The position numbers and the translations under genes are program-made. A stretch of 64,000 nt of DNA from Bryobacteraceae bacterium (GTDB lineage: Bacteria > Acidobacteriota > Terriglobia > Bryobacterales > Bryobacteraceae). The stretch's first letter is position 1. Each line of letters opens with the position of its first letter. The DNA lies in assembly GCA_026002855.1 (NCBI GenBank), contig BPGD01000001.1, positions 806,001 through 870,000 on the forward strand. Direction: 5' to 3'. Below, piece by piece: positions 49,653 through 59,455 of the stretch. Below the pieces are notes generated by a model. The model was not told where the DNA came from. It searched no databases and was given only the letters and a program-made list of their open reading frames with translations.

Positions 49653-51501
49653 GAAAGACATTATCGTCGGCACGGCCGGCCACATTGATCACGGCAAGAC
49701 GGCGCTGGTGCGGGCGCTGACGGGGATCGACACCGACCGGCTGGAAGAGGAGAAGCGCCGGGGCATCTCGATTGATCTGGGCTTCGCGCATCTGGAGACG
49801 GGCGAGGTGCGGTTCGGATTTGTCGATGTTCCCGGCCACGAGCGATTCGTGAAGAACATGCTGGCGGGGGCGGGCGGCATGGATCTGGTGGTGCTGGTGG
49901 TGGCCGCCGATGAGGGGGTGAAGCCGCAGACGCGCGAGCATTTTGCCATCTGCCGGCTGTTGGGCGTCCGGCACGGGATGATCGCGCTGACCAAGAAAGA
50001 CCTGGCCGACGGGGAGATGCTTGAGCTGGCGCGGGCGGAGACGGCCGAGCTGGTGCGCGGGTCCTTCCTGGAGGGCGCGCCGGTGGTGGCGGTGAGCGCA
50101 GTAACGGGCGAGGGGCTGGACCGGCTGCGGGAGGAACTGGTGCGGCTGGCCTGGCGCGTGCCGGCACGGGACGCGGCGGGAATCCCGAGGCTACCGATTG
50201 ACCGGTCGTTCACATTGAGGGGCTTCGGCACGGTGGTGACCGGGACGCTGGTGGAAGGCAGGCTTCGCGGGGGCGAAGAGGTGGAAGTGCAGCCGGGCGG
50301 GCGGCGGCTGCGGATCCGCGGGCTTCAGGTTTACGGGCGGCCGGTGGAGGAGGCACTGGCGGGCCAGCGCACCGCGGTGAACCTGGCGGGCGTCGAGGCG
50401 GGCGAGCTGCATCGGGGGATGACGCTGACGCGGCCGGGCGTGTGGGAGGCGACGGGCATTGTGGACGTCCGACAGGAGCTTTTGACCGGGGCGCCGCCGC
50501 TGCGTCATGGTACGCCAGTCCATTTTCACGCCTGGACGGCGGAGACCGAGGCCGAAGTGCGGCTGTTTTCTGCGGCGGCGCCTGTCGAGCCGGGTGAGAG
50601 TGGCCTGGCGCGCCTGCTACTGCGGGAGCCGGTGTTGCTGAAGCCCGGCGACCGGTTCATCGTGCGGAGGTTCTCGCCGCTGGAGACGATTGGGGGCGGG
50701 GTGGTCATCGACACGCAGCCGCCGCTGCGAATGAAGAAGGCGCTGGCGGCGGCGAGGCTGGCGGAACTGGAGGGCGCGGCGATCGAGCGGCGACTGGCGC
50801 TGTGGGCGGCGGAAGAGCCGAAAGGCGCGGTGGCGGCGCGGCTGGCGGCGCGCGCCGGGCTGGCGCCCGAACAGTTGCCGGTGCTGATGGCCGCGGCCGG
50901 ACTGATGCTGCTGCGGGGCGATCCGGTGCGCGTGACGACGCGGGAGAGAGTGCTTGAAGAAGCAATGCGGTTGCGAGAACGTGTGGAGCAGTTCCACCAT
51001 GAAAACCCGCTGCTGCCCGGGATGCCGCGGGCCTCGGCAGGGCTTGACGCAGGATGGCTGGAGGCGGTGCTGGCGGCGGACGAGGAGATGGTGGCGGAGG
51101 GCGACGTGCTACGGCTGCGCAGGTTCACGCCGGTGCGTCAGGCCGAAGAAGCAGCGGCCGAAGAGCGGATCGAGCGGGTGTTCCGGGAGGCCGGGCTGGC
51201 CGCGCCGGCGGTGCGCGAGGCGCTGGAGCGGGCGGGCGTGGATGAGACAAAGGCGCGGACGTTGTTGCAACTGATGATCAAAGACGGAAGGCTGGTGCGG
51301 GTGACGCCGGAGCTGATCTTTCACCGGGAGGCGATTGCGCGGCTTCGGCAAGAGCTGGCGCGGAGAAAGGGCCGGCGGTTCAGCGTCGGCGAGTTCAAGG
51401 AGTGGACGGGGGTTTCGCGGAAGTATGCGATCCCGCTGCTCGAATTTCTGGACCGGGAGCGGGTGACACGACGGGAGGGCGACCGGCGGGTGGTGGTGTG
51501 A
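49651..51501 (+). CDS. selB: Selenocysteine-specific translation elongation factor
   Basis: 616 residues with GGAG before the ATG. SelB carries Sec-tRNA to UGA codons that have a SECIS hairpin. Seen: G1 [31 protein letters not shown]3 [12 protein letters not shown], and TKKD as G4 (the family often has TKxD). Domains II-III run to about residue 340 ([21 protein letters not shown]), then winged-helix repeats that bind SECIS, ending in [22 protein letters not shown]. Full length. selA, selD and tRNA-Sec are not seen here, and no in-frame UGA-interrupted gene was found, so its targets lie outside. Confidence 0.95.
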   Translation: MKDIIVGTAGHIDHGKTALVRALTGIDTDRLEEEKRRGISIDLGFAHLETGEVRFGFVDVPGHERFVKNMLAGAGGMDLVVLVVAADEGVKPQTREHFAICRLLGVRHGMIALTKKDLADGEMLELARAETAELVRGSFLEGAPVVAVSAVTGEGLDRLREELVRLAWRVPARDAAGIPRLPIDRSFTLRGFGTVVTGTLVEGRLRGGEEVEVQPGGRRLRIRGLQVYGRPVEEALAGQRTAVNLAGVEAGELHRGMTLTRPGVWEATGIVDVRQELLTGAPPLRHGTPVHFHAWTAETEAEVRLFSAAAPVEPGESGLARLLLREPVLLKPGDRFIVRRFSPLETIGGGVVIDTQPPLRMKKALAAARLAELEGAAIERRLALWAAEEPKGAVAARLAARAGLAPEQLPVLMAAAGLMLLRGDPVRVTTRERVLEEAMRLRERVEQFHHENPLLPGMPRASAGLDAGWLEAVLAADEEMVAEGDVLRLRRFTPVRQAEEAAAEERIERVFREAGLAAPAVREALERAGVDETKARTLLQLMIKDGRLVRVTPELIFHREAIARLRQELARRKGRRFSVGEFKEWTGVSRKYAIPLLEFLDRERVTRREGDRRVVV

Positions 51502-51817
51502 GAAGACCGGCTCGATGAGGGCAGGAGATGGGTTCGGGGAAGGCGAATAACGGAGCGGCGCGTCCGGCTCGCGCATCCGAAGGTGCCGGGTGAAGCCGTG
51601 ATTGCCGCCCTGAGCGCATTACCGTTGATGAGCGACTGGAGGGAGTCCGCCAGGGTGAGTGAAAGGAGCGTTCATCGGCCCGATGCGCGCGTTTTGGCCG
51701 GAGGCTTTGACCGCTCGTTCTCGCAGCGCTTCGCGCCGGGTCACACGCGGCTGAGAAGAGTGTGGTTTCGTGTGTGCCGGCGGGAGAATGGAGTCACGGC
51801 TCCATTCTTGAGGGTTT
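51502..51817. other. Intergenic region after selB, no supported gene
   Basis: About 315 bases. I searched for tRNA-Sec (long variable arm, anticodon TCA) because of selB and did not see one. Apart from the hairpin described next, nothing was recognised. Confidence 0.45.
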
Positions 51818-51819
51818 TT
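51786..51819 (+). terminator. Hairpin near the end of the transglycosylase gene
   Basis: GAATGGAG and CTCCATTC make a perfect 8-bp stem with a six-base loop, followed after seven bases by TTTTT. In plus orientation it could end a selB transcript; on the minus strand it lies just past the transglycosylase stop. It may work in both directions. Confidence 0.45.
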
Positions 51820-52702
51820 ATTCCTCCTTGCGGGGCGGCTCCGTCTGGAGTCGCCTGAGGATGCCGGTGACGTAACCGAGCGTCTCTGCGATGGGCGGAA
51901 TGGTCCCATAGGCCTGGACGCGCGCCGGGCCGGCATTATAGGCGCTGAGGGCGAGCGGGAGGTCGTTTTGGAAGCGGTCGAGCAGCAGGCGGAGGAAGCG
52001 CGCGCCGCCGAAAATGTTCTGTTCGACGTCAAAGGGGTCCGTCACGCCGAGAAGCGCGGCGGTCTCCGGCATCAACTGCATGAGGCCCGCCGCTCCGGCC
52101 GGGCTGACGGCGCAGGGACGAAAGGATGACTCCTGGGCGACGACGGCGTGAAGGAGCGAGGGCGCCAACCCGTAGGTGCTGGCAGCACGCTCCAGGACAG
52201 GCGCGAGAACCGGGGGAGGAATCGGCAGGCAGTCGGGCAGCCGGGCGATTGCGGGTGGTTCGGGCCAGGCCAGGCGCGGTTGTCTGGCGATGGAGCGGGC
52301 CTGAAGTTCGATGGCAGTAGCCCAGCGCTCAGGAGCAACTTCCTCCAGCTGTGATTCTGGGGGCAGGGGCGGAGCGAAGGACCGGGCCGTTTGCAAGGGC
52401 TGAGGGAGCTGCCACACGGACGACGCCTGAGCGGCGGCCACCTGGCGCGCCACGGCAGATTTCTGGATCTTCAGGGCGGACTGTTGGTCCTGAGGATGGG
52501 GTGCTGTCGATTTCAGCAGCCTGCTGCGGAAATCCTCAGTAAAATTCTCGGGCGGACTTGCGGCGCGCGCCGTTTGTACCTGGCAAAGGATGGCTTCTTG
52601 CTGACGTGCGATGCTTTCCCGCTGACTGGCCAAGGCCGCTTCCTGCGGGGACTGCGCCCGGCAGAGGCAGGCCAGCACGGTGAGGAGCGCGGCGCGCCTC
52701 AC
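51818..52702 (-). CDS. Lytic transglycosylase (SLT-type), exported
   Basis: 294 residues with a signal peptide ending near CRAQS. The N-terminal part (20-150) is Gln/Ala/Pro-rich helix. The C-terminal part has the goose-type lysozyme-like SLT fold: YGLAPSLLHAVVAQESSFRPCAVS with catalytic Glu191, AGAAGLMQLMPETAALLGV, NIFGGARFLRLLLDRF and LALSAYNAGPARVQAYG. It cleaves peptidoglycan glycan strands to anhydro-MurNAc in the periplasm. Single gene; the next upstream region on its strand is empty. Confidence 0.94.
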   Translation of the reverse strand: MRRAALLTVLACLCRAQSPQEAALASQRESIARQQEAILCQVQTARAASPPENFTEDFRSRLLKSTAPHPQDQQSALKIQKSAVARQVAAAQASSVWQLPQPLQTARSFAPPLPPESQLEEVAPERWATAIELQARSIARQPRLAWPEPPAIARLPDCLPIPPPVLAPVLERAASTYGLAPSLLHAVVAQESSFRPCAVSPAGAAGLMQLMPETAALLGVTDPFDVEQNIFGGARFLRLLLDRFQNDLPLALSAYNAGPARVQAYGTIPPIAETLGYVTGILRRLQTEPPRKEE

Positions 52703-53233
52703 AACTCATCGATCGGCTGACCAATCTGCGGACTTTAGAGCGTTTATGAAGCCGTGGGTCCGGTGGCATGAAGAGCGTTTTCGCTGAAGAAAGGTGGTCG
52801 GAACGCGTGTCCGACTCCGAAGCGGCAACCGGAAGAATGCTGTACCAGGCGATGGGGCGAGCGATCCAGGAGAGGAGAGGGATGCGGGCGCCATTTCGGG
52901 GTGTTGGGGTGAGGGCGCCCGCACTCGTAACGGGGATTGCCTATTACGACGGAGATGAATGGCCTGTGGGTTACAGGGGCGGCGATGGAATCGCCCAGTT
53001 CAGGCGCCACCGCAGTGGAAGGCTGATTGGGGAAGACATGCTGATCGTTTCGTCACAGCCATCGAGACCAGGGTACATTCCGCCTGGGTGATGAAAAGAC
53101 CCGGCTGGGGTGCACTGTGCCCCCCGACCGCCCGTATTCCTGTGCCGGATCGTTGGCATGACGGATGTTGTCCTGCCTGATGTGCATTTGGCGGGCGTCG
53201 CCTTTGCGCGCGGCATTCTGATACAACGCCTGT
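52703..53233. other. Gene-free interval between transglycosylase and GH127
   Basis: About 530 bases with frames in several directions (for example 52768-53091 plus) but none with a recognisable product, a convincing start or the usual codon pattern. No repeat, tRNA or insertion-element end was seen. Confidence 0.5.
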
Positions 53234-55192
53234 ATGCGGTGGGCATTGCTGCTTTCTGCGGCTGTGGCTGCCCTGGGCCACGGTCAGCCGGCATGGCAGG
53301 ATGAAGGGCTGCTGCACTTGGCGCGAAGCCCGCATGCGCGCTTACATCCGGTTCCGGTGCGTGCGGTGCGGCTGGAGAGCGGCTTCTGGAAGTCCCGGCA
53401 GGAGGTCACGATAGAGCGGTCCATCCCCACGCTGTTCCAATTGCTGGAAGAGCATGGGGTGGTGGACAATTTCCGCCGGCTGGCGAGAGCGGACCGGCAA
53501 CCGCCGCGCCGCGGGCCGCTGTATACGGATTCGGACCTCTACAAGTGGATGGAGGCCGCCGCGTGGAGCCTGCAAGTGAGGCCGGATGCGAAGCTGGAAG
53601 CGAAGCTTGATGAGCTGACGGACGTCATCCTGGCGGCGCAGGAGCCCTCCGGGTATCTGAACACATGGTTTGTGGATGAACGGGTGGCGCTGCGGTGGCA
53701 ACAGCAGGTGTCGGGGCATGAGCTGTACTGTCTGGGACACCTGCTCCAGGCGGGGATCGCATATTACCGCTCGACCGGAAAGAGGAAGCTGCTGGATGGC
53801 GGAATCCGGTTTGTCGAGTATCTGCTGCGCGATTTTGGTCCGGCGCCGAAGCAGCCGCTATTGACCGGACATCCGGAGCTGGAGCTGGCGCTGGCGGAGC
53901 TGTATCGAACGACCGGGGACCGGCGGTATCTGGAGCTGGCCGCGTATCTGTTCAGCGGAGTGGAGCGGGAACGGCTGAAGCTGCGGGAGCGGGATGTGGT
54001 GTACATGTTCTCCGGCAAGCCGTTCACGGAGCGGACGCAACTGGAGGGTCACGCGGTACGGGCGCTTTATGCGTCGACCGGCGCTGCTGATTTTGTGCTG
54101 GAGACCGGCGACGAGGCGTTCCGGCGCACGGTGCTCCGGCTGTGGGAGGATTTCGCCCTGCGCAAGGTCTACGTGACCGGCGGGGCCGGGGCGCGGGCCG
54201 CGGGGGAGACGTTCGGCGAGGCCTATGAGCTCCCGAACCGGCAGGCGTATTCGGAGAGCTGTGCGGCGATTGCGGGGATGCTGTTCAGCCAGCGTCTGCT
54301 GCATCTGACCGGCGAGGCGAAGTACGCCGACCTGATGGAGCGCGCTCTGTACAACGGGATCTGCTCCGGCATGTCGTCAGACGGGACGCTTTACTGCTAC
54401 CGGAACCCGCTGGCGGCGCCGGCAAGCGACCGAATCCGCAACCCGTGGTATGACACGACCTGCTGCCCGCCGAATCTCCAACGGACCTTCACGGCGCTGG
54501 GCGGGTATTTTTTCAGCACGTCGCGCGAGGGCGTGTGGGTGCATTTTTATGAAAATGCGGAGCTGAAGTGGCGGCTCGAGTCCGGCACCGGAATGGAGCT
54601 TGCGGTGAAGACGGGGATGCCGTGGCAGGGCGAGACGGAGATCGGCGTGTCACCGCAGAAACAGGAGGAGTTTACTTTGTTTCTGCGGATTCCTGCCTGG
54701 TCTCTGGCGACGCGCGTGGAGGTGAACGGGCAGCGGGTGCGGGAACCCGTGCGACCGGGCGGGTATCTGGCGCTGCGCCGCGTCTGGAACAAGGGCGACC
54801 GGGTGCGCGTCGAGTTTGACATGACGCCGCGGCGGGTGTTTGCGAATCCGAGGGTCAGCGAAGACCACGGGAAGGCGGCGCTTCAGCGCGGGCCGTTCAT
54901 TTATTGTCTGGAAAAGCACGACAACCCGGACGTCGACGTCTTCGAAGTGTCGCTGAACGGACGTGCGGGGCTGGAGCCGGTGCGCGGAAGCGGTGCGTTG
55001 AGCGGCGCCATTCTGCTGCGGACGGAGGGCCTGGCCCATGACGGACCGCTCAGTGAAAGGCCCCTGTACGAGTTTCAGCCGGCGGCCCCGCGGCGGCGGG
55101 TCGGGCTGGTGTTTGCGCCGTATTATGCCTTTCACGACCGCGGGCCGGCGGATTTCACCGTGTGGTTGCCGTGCGTGAACTGCGGGCGGTAG
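53234..55192 (+). CDS. GH127 beta-L-arabinofuranosidase-type glycoside hydrolase
   Basis: 652 residues with a signal peptide (ALGHGQ). GH127 enzymes remove beta-L-arabinofuranose from plant glycoproteins and pectins using a zinc-bound cysteine nucleophile. Seen: PVRAVRLESGFWKSRQ, LYTDSDLYKWMEAAAW, EAYELPNRQAYSESCAAIAG with the Glu and Cys ligands, and DTTCCPPNLQRTF with the adjacent Cys pair, one of which is the nucleophile. The C-terminal beta domain (LRIPAWSLATRVEVNGQ, ALQRGPFIYCLE) is family-typical. All zinc ligands appear present. No sugar transporter or second glycosidase is adjacent. Confidence 0.93.
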   Translation: MRWALLLSAAVAALGHGQPAWQDEGLLHLARSPHARLHPVPVRAVRLESGFWKSRQEVTIERSIPTLFQLLEEHGVVDNFRRLARADRQPPRRGPLYTDSDLYKWMEAAAWSLQVRPDAKLEAKLDELTDVILAAQEPSGYLNTWFVDERVALRWQQQVSGHELYCLGHLLQAGIAYYRSTGKRKLLDGGIRFVEYLLRDFGPAPKQPLLTGHPELELALAELYRTTGDRRYLELAAYLFSGVERERLKLRERDVVYMFSGKPFTERTQLEGHAVRALYASTGAADFVLETGDEAFRRTVLRLWEDFALRKVYVTGGAGARAAGETFGEAYELPNRQAYSESCAAIAGMLFSQRLLHLTGEAKYADLMERALYNGICSGMSSDGTLYCYRNPLAAPASDRIRNPWYDTTCCPPNLQRTFTALGGYFFSTSREGVWVHFYENAELKWRLESGTGMELAVKTGMPWQGETEIGVSPQKQEEFTLFLRIPAWSLATRVEVNGQRVREPVRPGGYLALRRVWNKGDRVRVEFDMTPRRVFANPRVSEDHGKAALQRGPFIYCLEKHDNPDVDVFEVSLNGRAGLEPVRGSGALSGAILLRTEGLAHDGPLSERPLYEFQPAAPRRRVGLVFAPYYAFHDRGPADFTVWLPCVNCGR

Positions 55193-55355
55193 AAAAATCG
55201 GGAGTGACGTCGAACACACTCGCCGACGTTTGGTGTGGCTCGACAACGGGGCCTGACACCGGCGGGCACTTCCGGAGGCCCGGGCCCGCTGTTTCTGGCG
55301 TCCAGATTGGGGGCCCGGCGCAGGCGGAGCGGCGACACGGGCAATTGAGTCCACA

Positions 55356-56270
55356 TTATTTTCCGTGCTCGCGGCTGTGGCGCTCGTCGTGGTCTTCGGC
55401 CGCTTCGAGGTGGGTGGTCACCTCAATGGGGTGCGCAAAACTGCGTTCGAGTGCCTCTTCGATCAGCGTTGCCGTATGGTGTGCCGCGCCCAGGCTGGTG
55501 GCGTAAGGGAAGATGAGGTGGGCTTCGGCCAGGAACCTGCCACCGGTGGCCCGGAGGCGGAGGCCGTGATATGCGATGCCATGCTCGCGTGTCAGCCCGT
55601 CGAGCGCTTTGCGCAAGGCCTTTTCGACCTCCGGATCGGCGTAGTCCAGCAGCCCCTGCGCGCTGCGCCAGACAAGCTGCGCCCCCGACCACAGGATCTG
55701 CAAGGCGACCAGGATCGCGACGATCGGGTCAAACGGCTTCCAGCCGGTGAGGATCACCAGGCTGACGCCGCCAAAGGCAGCCACGCTGGTGATGCAATCC
55801 GTCAGCACGTGCCTGCCGTTGGCTTCGAGAATTAAGGAGTGATGACGGCGGCCCGTGCGGATGAGGTGCCAGCCCAGCGCCCCGTTGGCCAGGCCGAGCG
55901 CGAGCGTGATGCCGGCGCCGAGCGAGAGCCGCTGGAGCGGCAGCCCCTGCCGCCACTGGTAAATCGAAGTCACCAGAATGGAAACGGCCGCAGCGGCAAT
56001 GAGCGCGCCTTCGAAGCCGGCGGAGAAGAAGGCGACGCGGTCGAGTCCATAGTGATAACGGCCGCCCGCCGGCCGCCGGCTCAAGCTCAGCGCGAAGGCG
56101 GCAAAGCCGACCGCAGCCACGTGCACCACGCTTTCAATCGCATCGGAGAAAATCGACGAAGAGTTGGTCAGATACCAGGCGGCGGACTTCCCCGCGAGCA
56201 TCAGCGCCCCGAAGGCGAGCGAGAGGCGCATCGCCGACGATGTGGCCCCGGAGTGCGCCGCGTGGTTCAC
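55356..56270 (-). CDS. Cation diffusion facilitator transporter
   Basis: 304 residues from a GTG chosen because it begins 13 residues before the first membrane span; 42 further upstream codons are open but unlike the family. Spans: LSLAFGALMLAGKSAAWYL, VVHVAAVGFAAFALSL, ALIAAAAVSILVTSIY, LGAGITLALGLANGALG, VAAFGGVSLVILTG, IVAILVALQILW. Metal site: SDAIESVVHV and HVLTDCITS in spans II and V. The C-terminal cytosolic domain ends in a His/Glu/Asp-rich tail (HLEAAEDHDERHSREHGK), which may sense metal. Exports zinc, iron or manganese by proton exchange; specificity unknown. Confidence 0.9.
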   Translation of the reverse strand: MNHAAHSGATSSAMRLSLAFGALMLAGKSAAWYLTNSSSIFSDAIESVVHVAAVGFAAFALSLSRRPAGGRYHYGLDRVAFFSAGFEGALIAAAAVSILVTSIYQWRQGLPLQRLSLGAGITLALGLANGALGWHLIRTGRRHHSLILEANGRHVLTDCITSVAAFGGVSLVILTGWKPFDPIVAILVALQILWSGAQLVWRSAQGLLDYADPEVEKALRKALDGLTREHGIAYHGLRLRATGGRFLAEAHLIFPYATSLGAAHHTATLIEEALERSFAHPIEVTTHLEAAEDHDERHSREHGK

Positions 56271-56413
56271 ACCCCGGATTCTAGCGGAAATGCGGCCGGA
56301 CACCCAGGGCGTCTGTTCCGCGGGGCGGGTTCTGTGATACGGGCCTGAAATGGGCCGCTGTAGCCGCCCGAAACGCAGACACAAATACCGTGACAAGACG
56401 CATACAAGCGTTT

Positions 56414-57007
56414 TTATTTTTTCCAGGAAATGGATAATCCCTGAGGCGATTCGCGCAGGAATTCGGTTTTCACGGCCGGGTCATTCTGGATCCGTTCGAG
56501 AAAAGGCCGCAGTGTAAACGCGGCGTTGCGCGTGTTATGGGCAAGGATGGCGCCGCCGGAGCGGACCTTCGGCAGAACGAGCTCGTAGTAGCGGAGGTAG
56601 TCCGGTTTCCAGGCATCGATGAAGACGATGTCGAACGGCCCGTCGATGCGGGCGACCTCAACCAGAGCGTTGGCCAGGCGTGCGTCGACGACATCCAGAA
56701 CGCCCATGGCGGCGAAGTTCTTCAGCGCGGCTGCGTGGCGTTCCGGGTCGATCTCAAGCGTGATCAGGCGTCCGCCGGTCTTCTTGAGCGCCATGGCGAA
56801 CCAGCCGCCGCTGTAACCGGCCGAAGTGCCGATCTCGAGGACGCGTTTGGCCCTGAGTTGGAGCGTGAGCCGGTAGAAGAACAGCCCGTCTTCCGGGTCG
56901 ACGCTCATGTAGCGCCGGGCGTCTTTGCGCATGGATTCGAGCACGGCGCGGGCGTGTTCTTCCGAGTAGGGATCAGCCAGCAGACACAGGAGCAGGATCA
57001 GGGTCAT
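56414..57007 (-). CDS. Class I SAM-dependent O-methyltransferase, possibly exported
   Basis: 197 residues. The N-terminus TLILLLCLLADPYSEEHA is hydrophobic like a short signal or anchor. The rest is caffeoyl-CoA OMT-like: LRAKRVLEIGTSAGYSGGWFAMAL (SAM motif I), LITLEIDPERHAAALKNF, VVDARLANALVEVARIDGPFDIVFIDAWKPDYLRYYE (motif with metal-binding Asp), and GGAILAHNTRNAAF. The substrate is unknown. An exported SAM enzyme would be odd, so the hydrophobic start may be a misjudged N-terminus or a membrane anchor. Confidence 0.87.
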   Translation of the reverse strand: MTLILLLCLLADPYSEEHARAVLESMRKDARRYMSVDPEDGLFFYRLTLQLRAKRVLEIGTSAGYSGGWFAMALKKTGGRLITLEIDPERHAAALKNFAAMGVLDVVDARLANALVEVARIDGPFDIVFIDAWKPDYLRYYELVLPKVRSGGAILAHNTRNAAFTLRPFLERIQNDPAVKTEFLRESPQGLSISWKK

Positions 57008-57046
57008 CGTCGGGCCGGGCCGCTGCGGGCCCTGCCCTCTACCATA

Positions 57047-57376
57047 TCAACGCCAGGCGTCTATGCCACCGCGAAGGTTGTACACCTGGCGGAAGCCCAT
57101 CCGCTGAAGCAGCTCGCAGGCGGCCGCAGAGCGGACGCCGCTCTTGCAGTGCACGATCACCGGCCTGCCGGGATCGAGCCGGTGGAGATGGCGCGGCAGT
57201 TCGCCGAGCGGAACATGGATCGTGCCCGGGATATGCCGTGTCCGGCGCTCGTGGTGCTCGCGGACGTCGATGAACTGAACCCCGGGATCCTCTTCCATCA
57301 GGCGTCTGGCTTCGACCGGGGACACTTCAGGCACGCGGGAAAACAGGGATCTCAACATCTGCCTGAGAGGATGCAA
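57047..57376 (-). CDS. Single-domain rhodanese-like sulfurtransferase
   Basis: 109 residues; an ATG seven codons in is an alternative. A complete rhodanese domain: VSPVEARRLMEEDPGVQFIDVREHHERRTRHIPGTIHVPLG, then VIVHCKSGVRSAAACELLQRMGF with catalytic Cys77 and ending LRGGIDAW. The loop CKSGVRS gives a six-residue active site suited to sulfur substrates. It would carry persulfide sulfur in the cytosol. A JAMM protease lies upstream on the same strand, 255 bp away; the two types of gene occur together in sulfur-carrier clusters. Confidence 0.93.
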   Translation of the reverse strand: MHPLRQMLRSLFSRVPEVSPVEARRLMEEDPGVQFIDVREHHERRTRHIPGTIHVPLGELPRHLHRLDPGRPVIVHCKSGVRSAAACELLQRMGFRQVYNLRGGIDAWR

Positions 57377-57631
57377 TCAGGCCGCAAGAGTGACATCCGG
57401 CAGGAGAACCGGGGGCGGGCACAAGAAGCATCAGATGGCGCCCCGTCTGGGGCCGACACAGGGGACAGGGAATCAGAGGCCGCCTTCAAAAGCGGCGCAG
57501 AGAACACGAACCGCATGCCGGAATCCGCTGACGATTTTTCCGGTATCGCGCACTCTGGTCAGAAGAAGATGTGCAGGGAGCATTCCTGCCGGCGGGAAAC
57601 CGGCCTTTCCCTTCCACGTGACTGCTGACTC

Positions 57632-58048
57632 TCACGCGTGACCAACGAGGGGTTCTTCGCGGCAGTGGCCGGCCTCGAACGTCCAGGCGCGGGCCACCGG
57701 GTCCGGGCCCTCCCCGAGGCCCACGATCAGCATCAGCGCCCACGGGTGGGCCTGCTCGCGGTCTTCGGCGGAGGGCAGCGCGGTTCCCTCAGGATGCGAA
57801 TGATAGAAACCCAGGATGGCGAGCCCGCGCTCGCGGGCCTCGCGCTGGACGGCGAGGTGGCGTTCGGGATCGATCAGGAAGTGCCGCCGGCGGTCTCCAG
57901 GATATACGTTGCGGCAGGGCTCGGCATCGAGCACGAGCCGTTCCTCGCCGTTTCGCTGGCCAATGAGAATGCCGCAGGCTTCTTCCGGGGCCGAGGCAGC
58001 CGCATGGGCAGCGATCCGCTGCCAGGCCGCTGGTGTCATCCTCACCAC
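57632..58048 (-). CDS. M67-family JAMM/MPN+ metallopeptidase
   Basis: 138 residues from GTG; an ATG three codons in (58039) is equally good. JAMM zinc motif complete: Glu in APEEACGILIG (E22/E23) and FYHSHPEGTALPSAEDRE (H83, H85, S93, D96). Bacterial M67 proteins often remove the C-terminal tail of a ubiquitin-like sulfur carrier (ThiS/MoaD type) or cleave a small modifier. No carrier or E1-like gene is adjacent. Same strand as the rhodanese. Confidence 0.92.
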   Translation of the reverse strand: MVRMTPAAWQRIAAHAAASAPEEACGILIGQRNGEERLVLDAEPCRNVYPGDRRRHFLIDPERHLAVQREARERGLAILGFYHSHPEGTALPSAEDREQAHPWALMLIVGLGEGPDPVARAWTFEAGHCREEPLVGHA

Positions 58049-58525
58049 GCCCGCAATGTAGCATGGACCAGAAGCCGGACTGGAAGGTCAGAGTGCTGGA
58101 TGGAGGCGGCGAAAGGACGTCGTGCGCTGTCAACCTCCAGAAACCGGGCGTCGGAACGCGGCCAGAAACCCAATCCGGGAATGATTGACCGAAATTGCAG
58201 AGCTGGCGATAGGGCCAGACACACAAGCTCTTCTTTCTGGGCAGGCACATGAGCGAACGGGCGGCAACGGGGAGCATGAAATCGGGTCAGGCAGCGCATA
58301 AACAGGGTCAGAGGTGTCTACCCCGAATCTCTTCTGATGGGAGCTTTGAACGGGCGCGCGTCGGGATCCGTTCCCATGGCCCTGTGCCCGCGGCGGCCGG
58401 TCCGCCGACGAGTCGCACTGGCCGCACCTCGCGCTGCGTGCGCCTCCGCAGGACAAGGGCGAGCCAGCCTCGCCGTCACCGAGGGCGTTGATGTTGCGGT
58501 CCGAGGCCGGCAAGACCCGGCGCCC
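58049..58525. other. Intergenic region before an atypical secreted protein
   Basis: About 475 bases without a supported gene. Mixed composition. Contains CGGGTCAG and AGGGTCAGAGGTGT words near 58280-58320. The word GGTGTCTGACCCA near 10720 is similar, but two scattered short words are not enough to call a repeat family. Confidence 0.4.
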
Positions 58526-59455
58526 TCAATAAGGAAACTCGAAGCTCACTGTGCCCAGGCGGAGCTGAACGATCGCACTGTTCATCTTTTTGTCGCGTCT
58601 GAAATATACGAATCCGCTCACTTCCTTGCCAGGGAATACGGTAGTTTTCTTCAGGGCATCGTTTAACATTTCATTAGCCAGACGCGAGGCATTCGCCTGT
58701 ATATTTTGAGCAACCTGAATCGCCCGGGCGCGCGCTTCTTCATCCGGAATTGTGACAGTTGAATATCCCGCATAACTTCCAGAGAAAGCTCCGCTGCCAA
58801 CGGAACCGCTGTAGTAGCCGCTGACCTGGCCGGAGGAGCTCAATGTAGCTCTTTTCGTGGCCAGCGCCCCGGACATGGCGACAAGAGCCGCTCTCCATTG
58901 GGCGCTTCGGGTAATCGACCGGGCGACAGATTCCGCCGGCAGGCGTTCCATCCAGCCCAGCTTCGGAGCAATCTGAAGCAAGCGGACGTTCTCCGGAGCC
59001 ACCAACATTTCCGGCCCGTCGCTTTCTGCCGACCTCACATAGACCCAGACACGAAGCAGTTTTTCAGCCTCGACCAGGGAGACTGCCACCGCAGCCGACG
59101 GCAGGGCATACACGCGGAACCTGATTCCTTGACTAAACCATTCTTTACAGCAGGGATTACCAGAATTCCAGATCGCCGCAACGAAGGGTTCCTGCCCGGC
59201 TTTCCGGTAGTATGCAAGATGCTTCTCAAGCAGAAACTTCGTCAGATCCTGAGGGGAAACATTCTGCATTTGAGGCCAACCCCGCAACAGGAAATAGAGC
59301 TTCCCGACCAAGGGCAGGTCGCCGACCCGCGGATCTTCGAGGCTCGACGAGGGCTCAGCTTTCCTGAAAACTTTCAGAAGATCCTCACCAGCCTGCGCCG
59401 GCGCTGGCAAGAAAAGGGCGGCTAAAACCCAGACTGGCACCCATATACGCTGCAT
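58526..59455 (-). CDS. Secreted protein of unknown function, atypical composition
   Basis: 309 residues with a signal peptide ending near APAQAGE. I do not recognise a family. The middle region has NPCCKEWFSQGIRFRVY (adjacent cysteines) and VRSAESDGPEMLVAPENVRLL; then a Ser/Gly/Tyr-rich linker (SSSGQVSGYYSGSVGSGAF, about residues 205-230) and a C-terminal part with VAQNIQANASRLANEMLNDAL and VSGFVYFRRDKK. The C-terminal segment from DEEARARAIQ onward looks like a small helix-strand domain found in other secreted proteins. The coding DNA is visibly less GC-rich than its neighbours and is flanked by long empty gaps, so recent transfer is possible. Confidence 0.75.
   Translation of the reverse strand: MQRIWVPVWVLAALFLPAPAQAGEDLLKVFRKAEPSSSLEDPRVGDLPLVGKLYFLLRGWPQMQNVSPQDLTKFLLEKHLAYYRKAGQEPFVAAIWNSGNPCCKEWFSQGIRFRVYALPSAAVAVSLVEAEKLLRVWVYVRSAESDGPEMLVAPENVRLLQIAPKLGWMERLPAESVARSITRSAQWRAALVAMSGALATKRATLSSSGQVSGYYSGSVGSGAFSGSYAGYSTVTIPDEEARARAIQVAQNIQANASRLANEMLNDALKKTTVFPGKEVSGFVYFRRDKKMNSAIVQLRLGTVSFEFPY

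Noticed and set aside
51502-51817. Search for tRNA-Sec (selC) after selB
   Set aside because: No long acceptor, long variable arm or TCA anticodon loop was found on either strand.
52768-53091. A 107-codon frame in the gap before GH127
   Set aside because: No family, weak start and inconsistent codon pattern; an opposite-strand frame of similar length covers the same bases.
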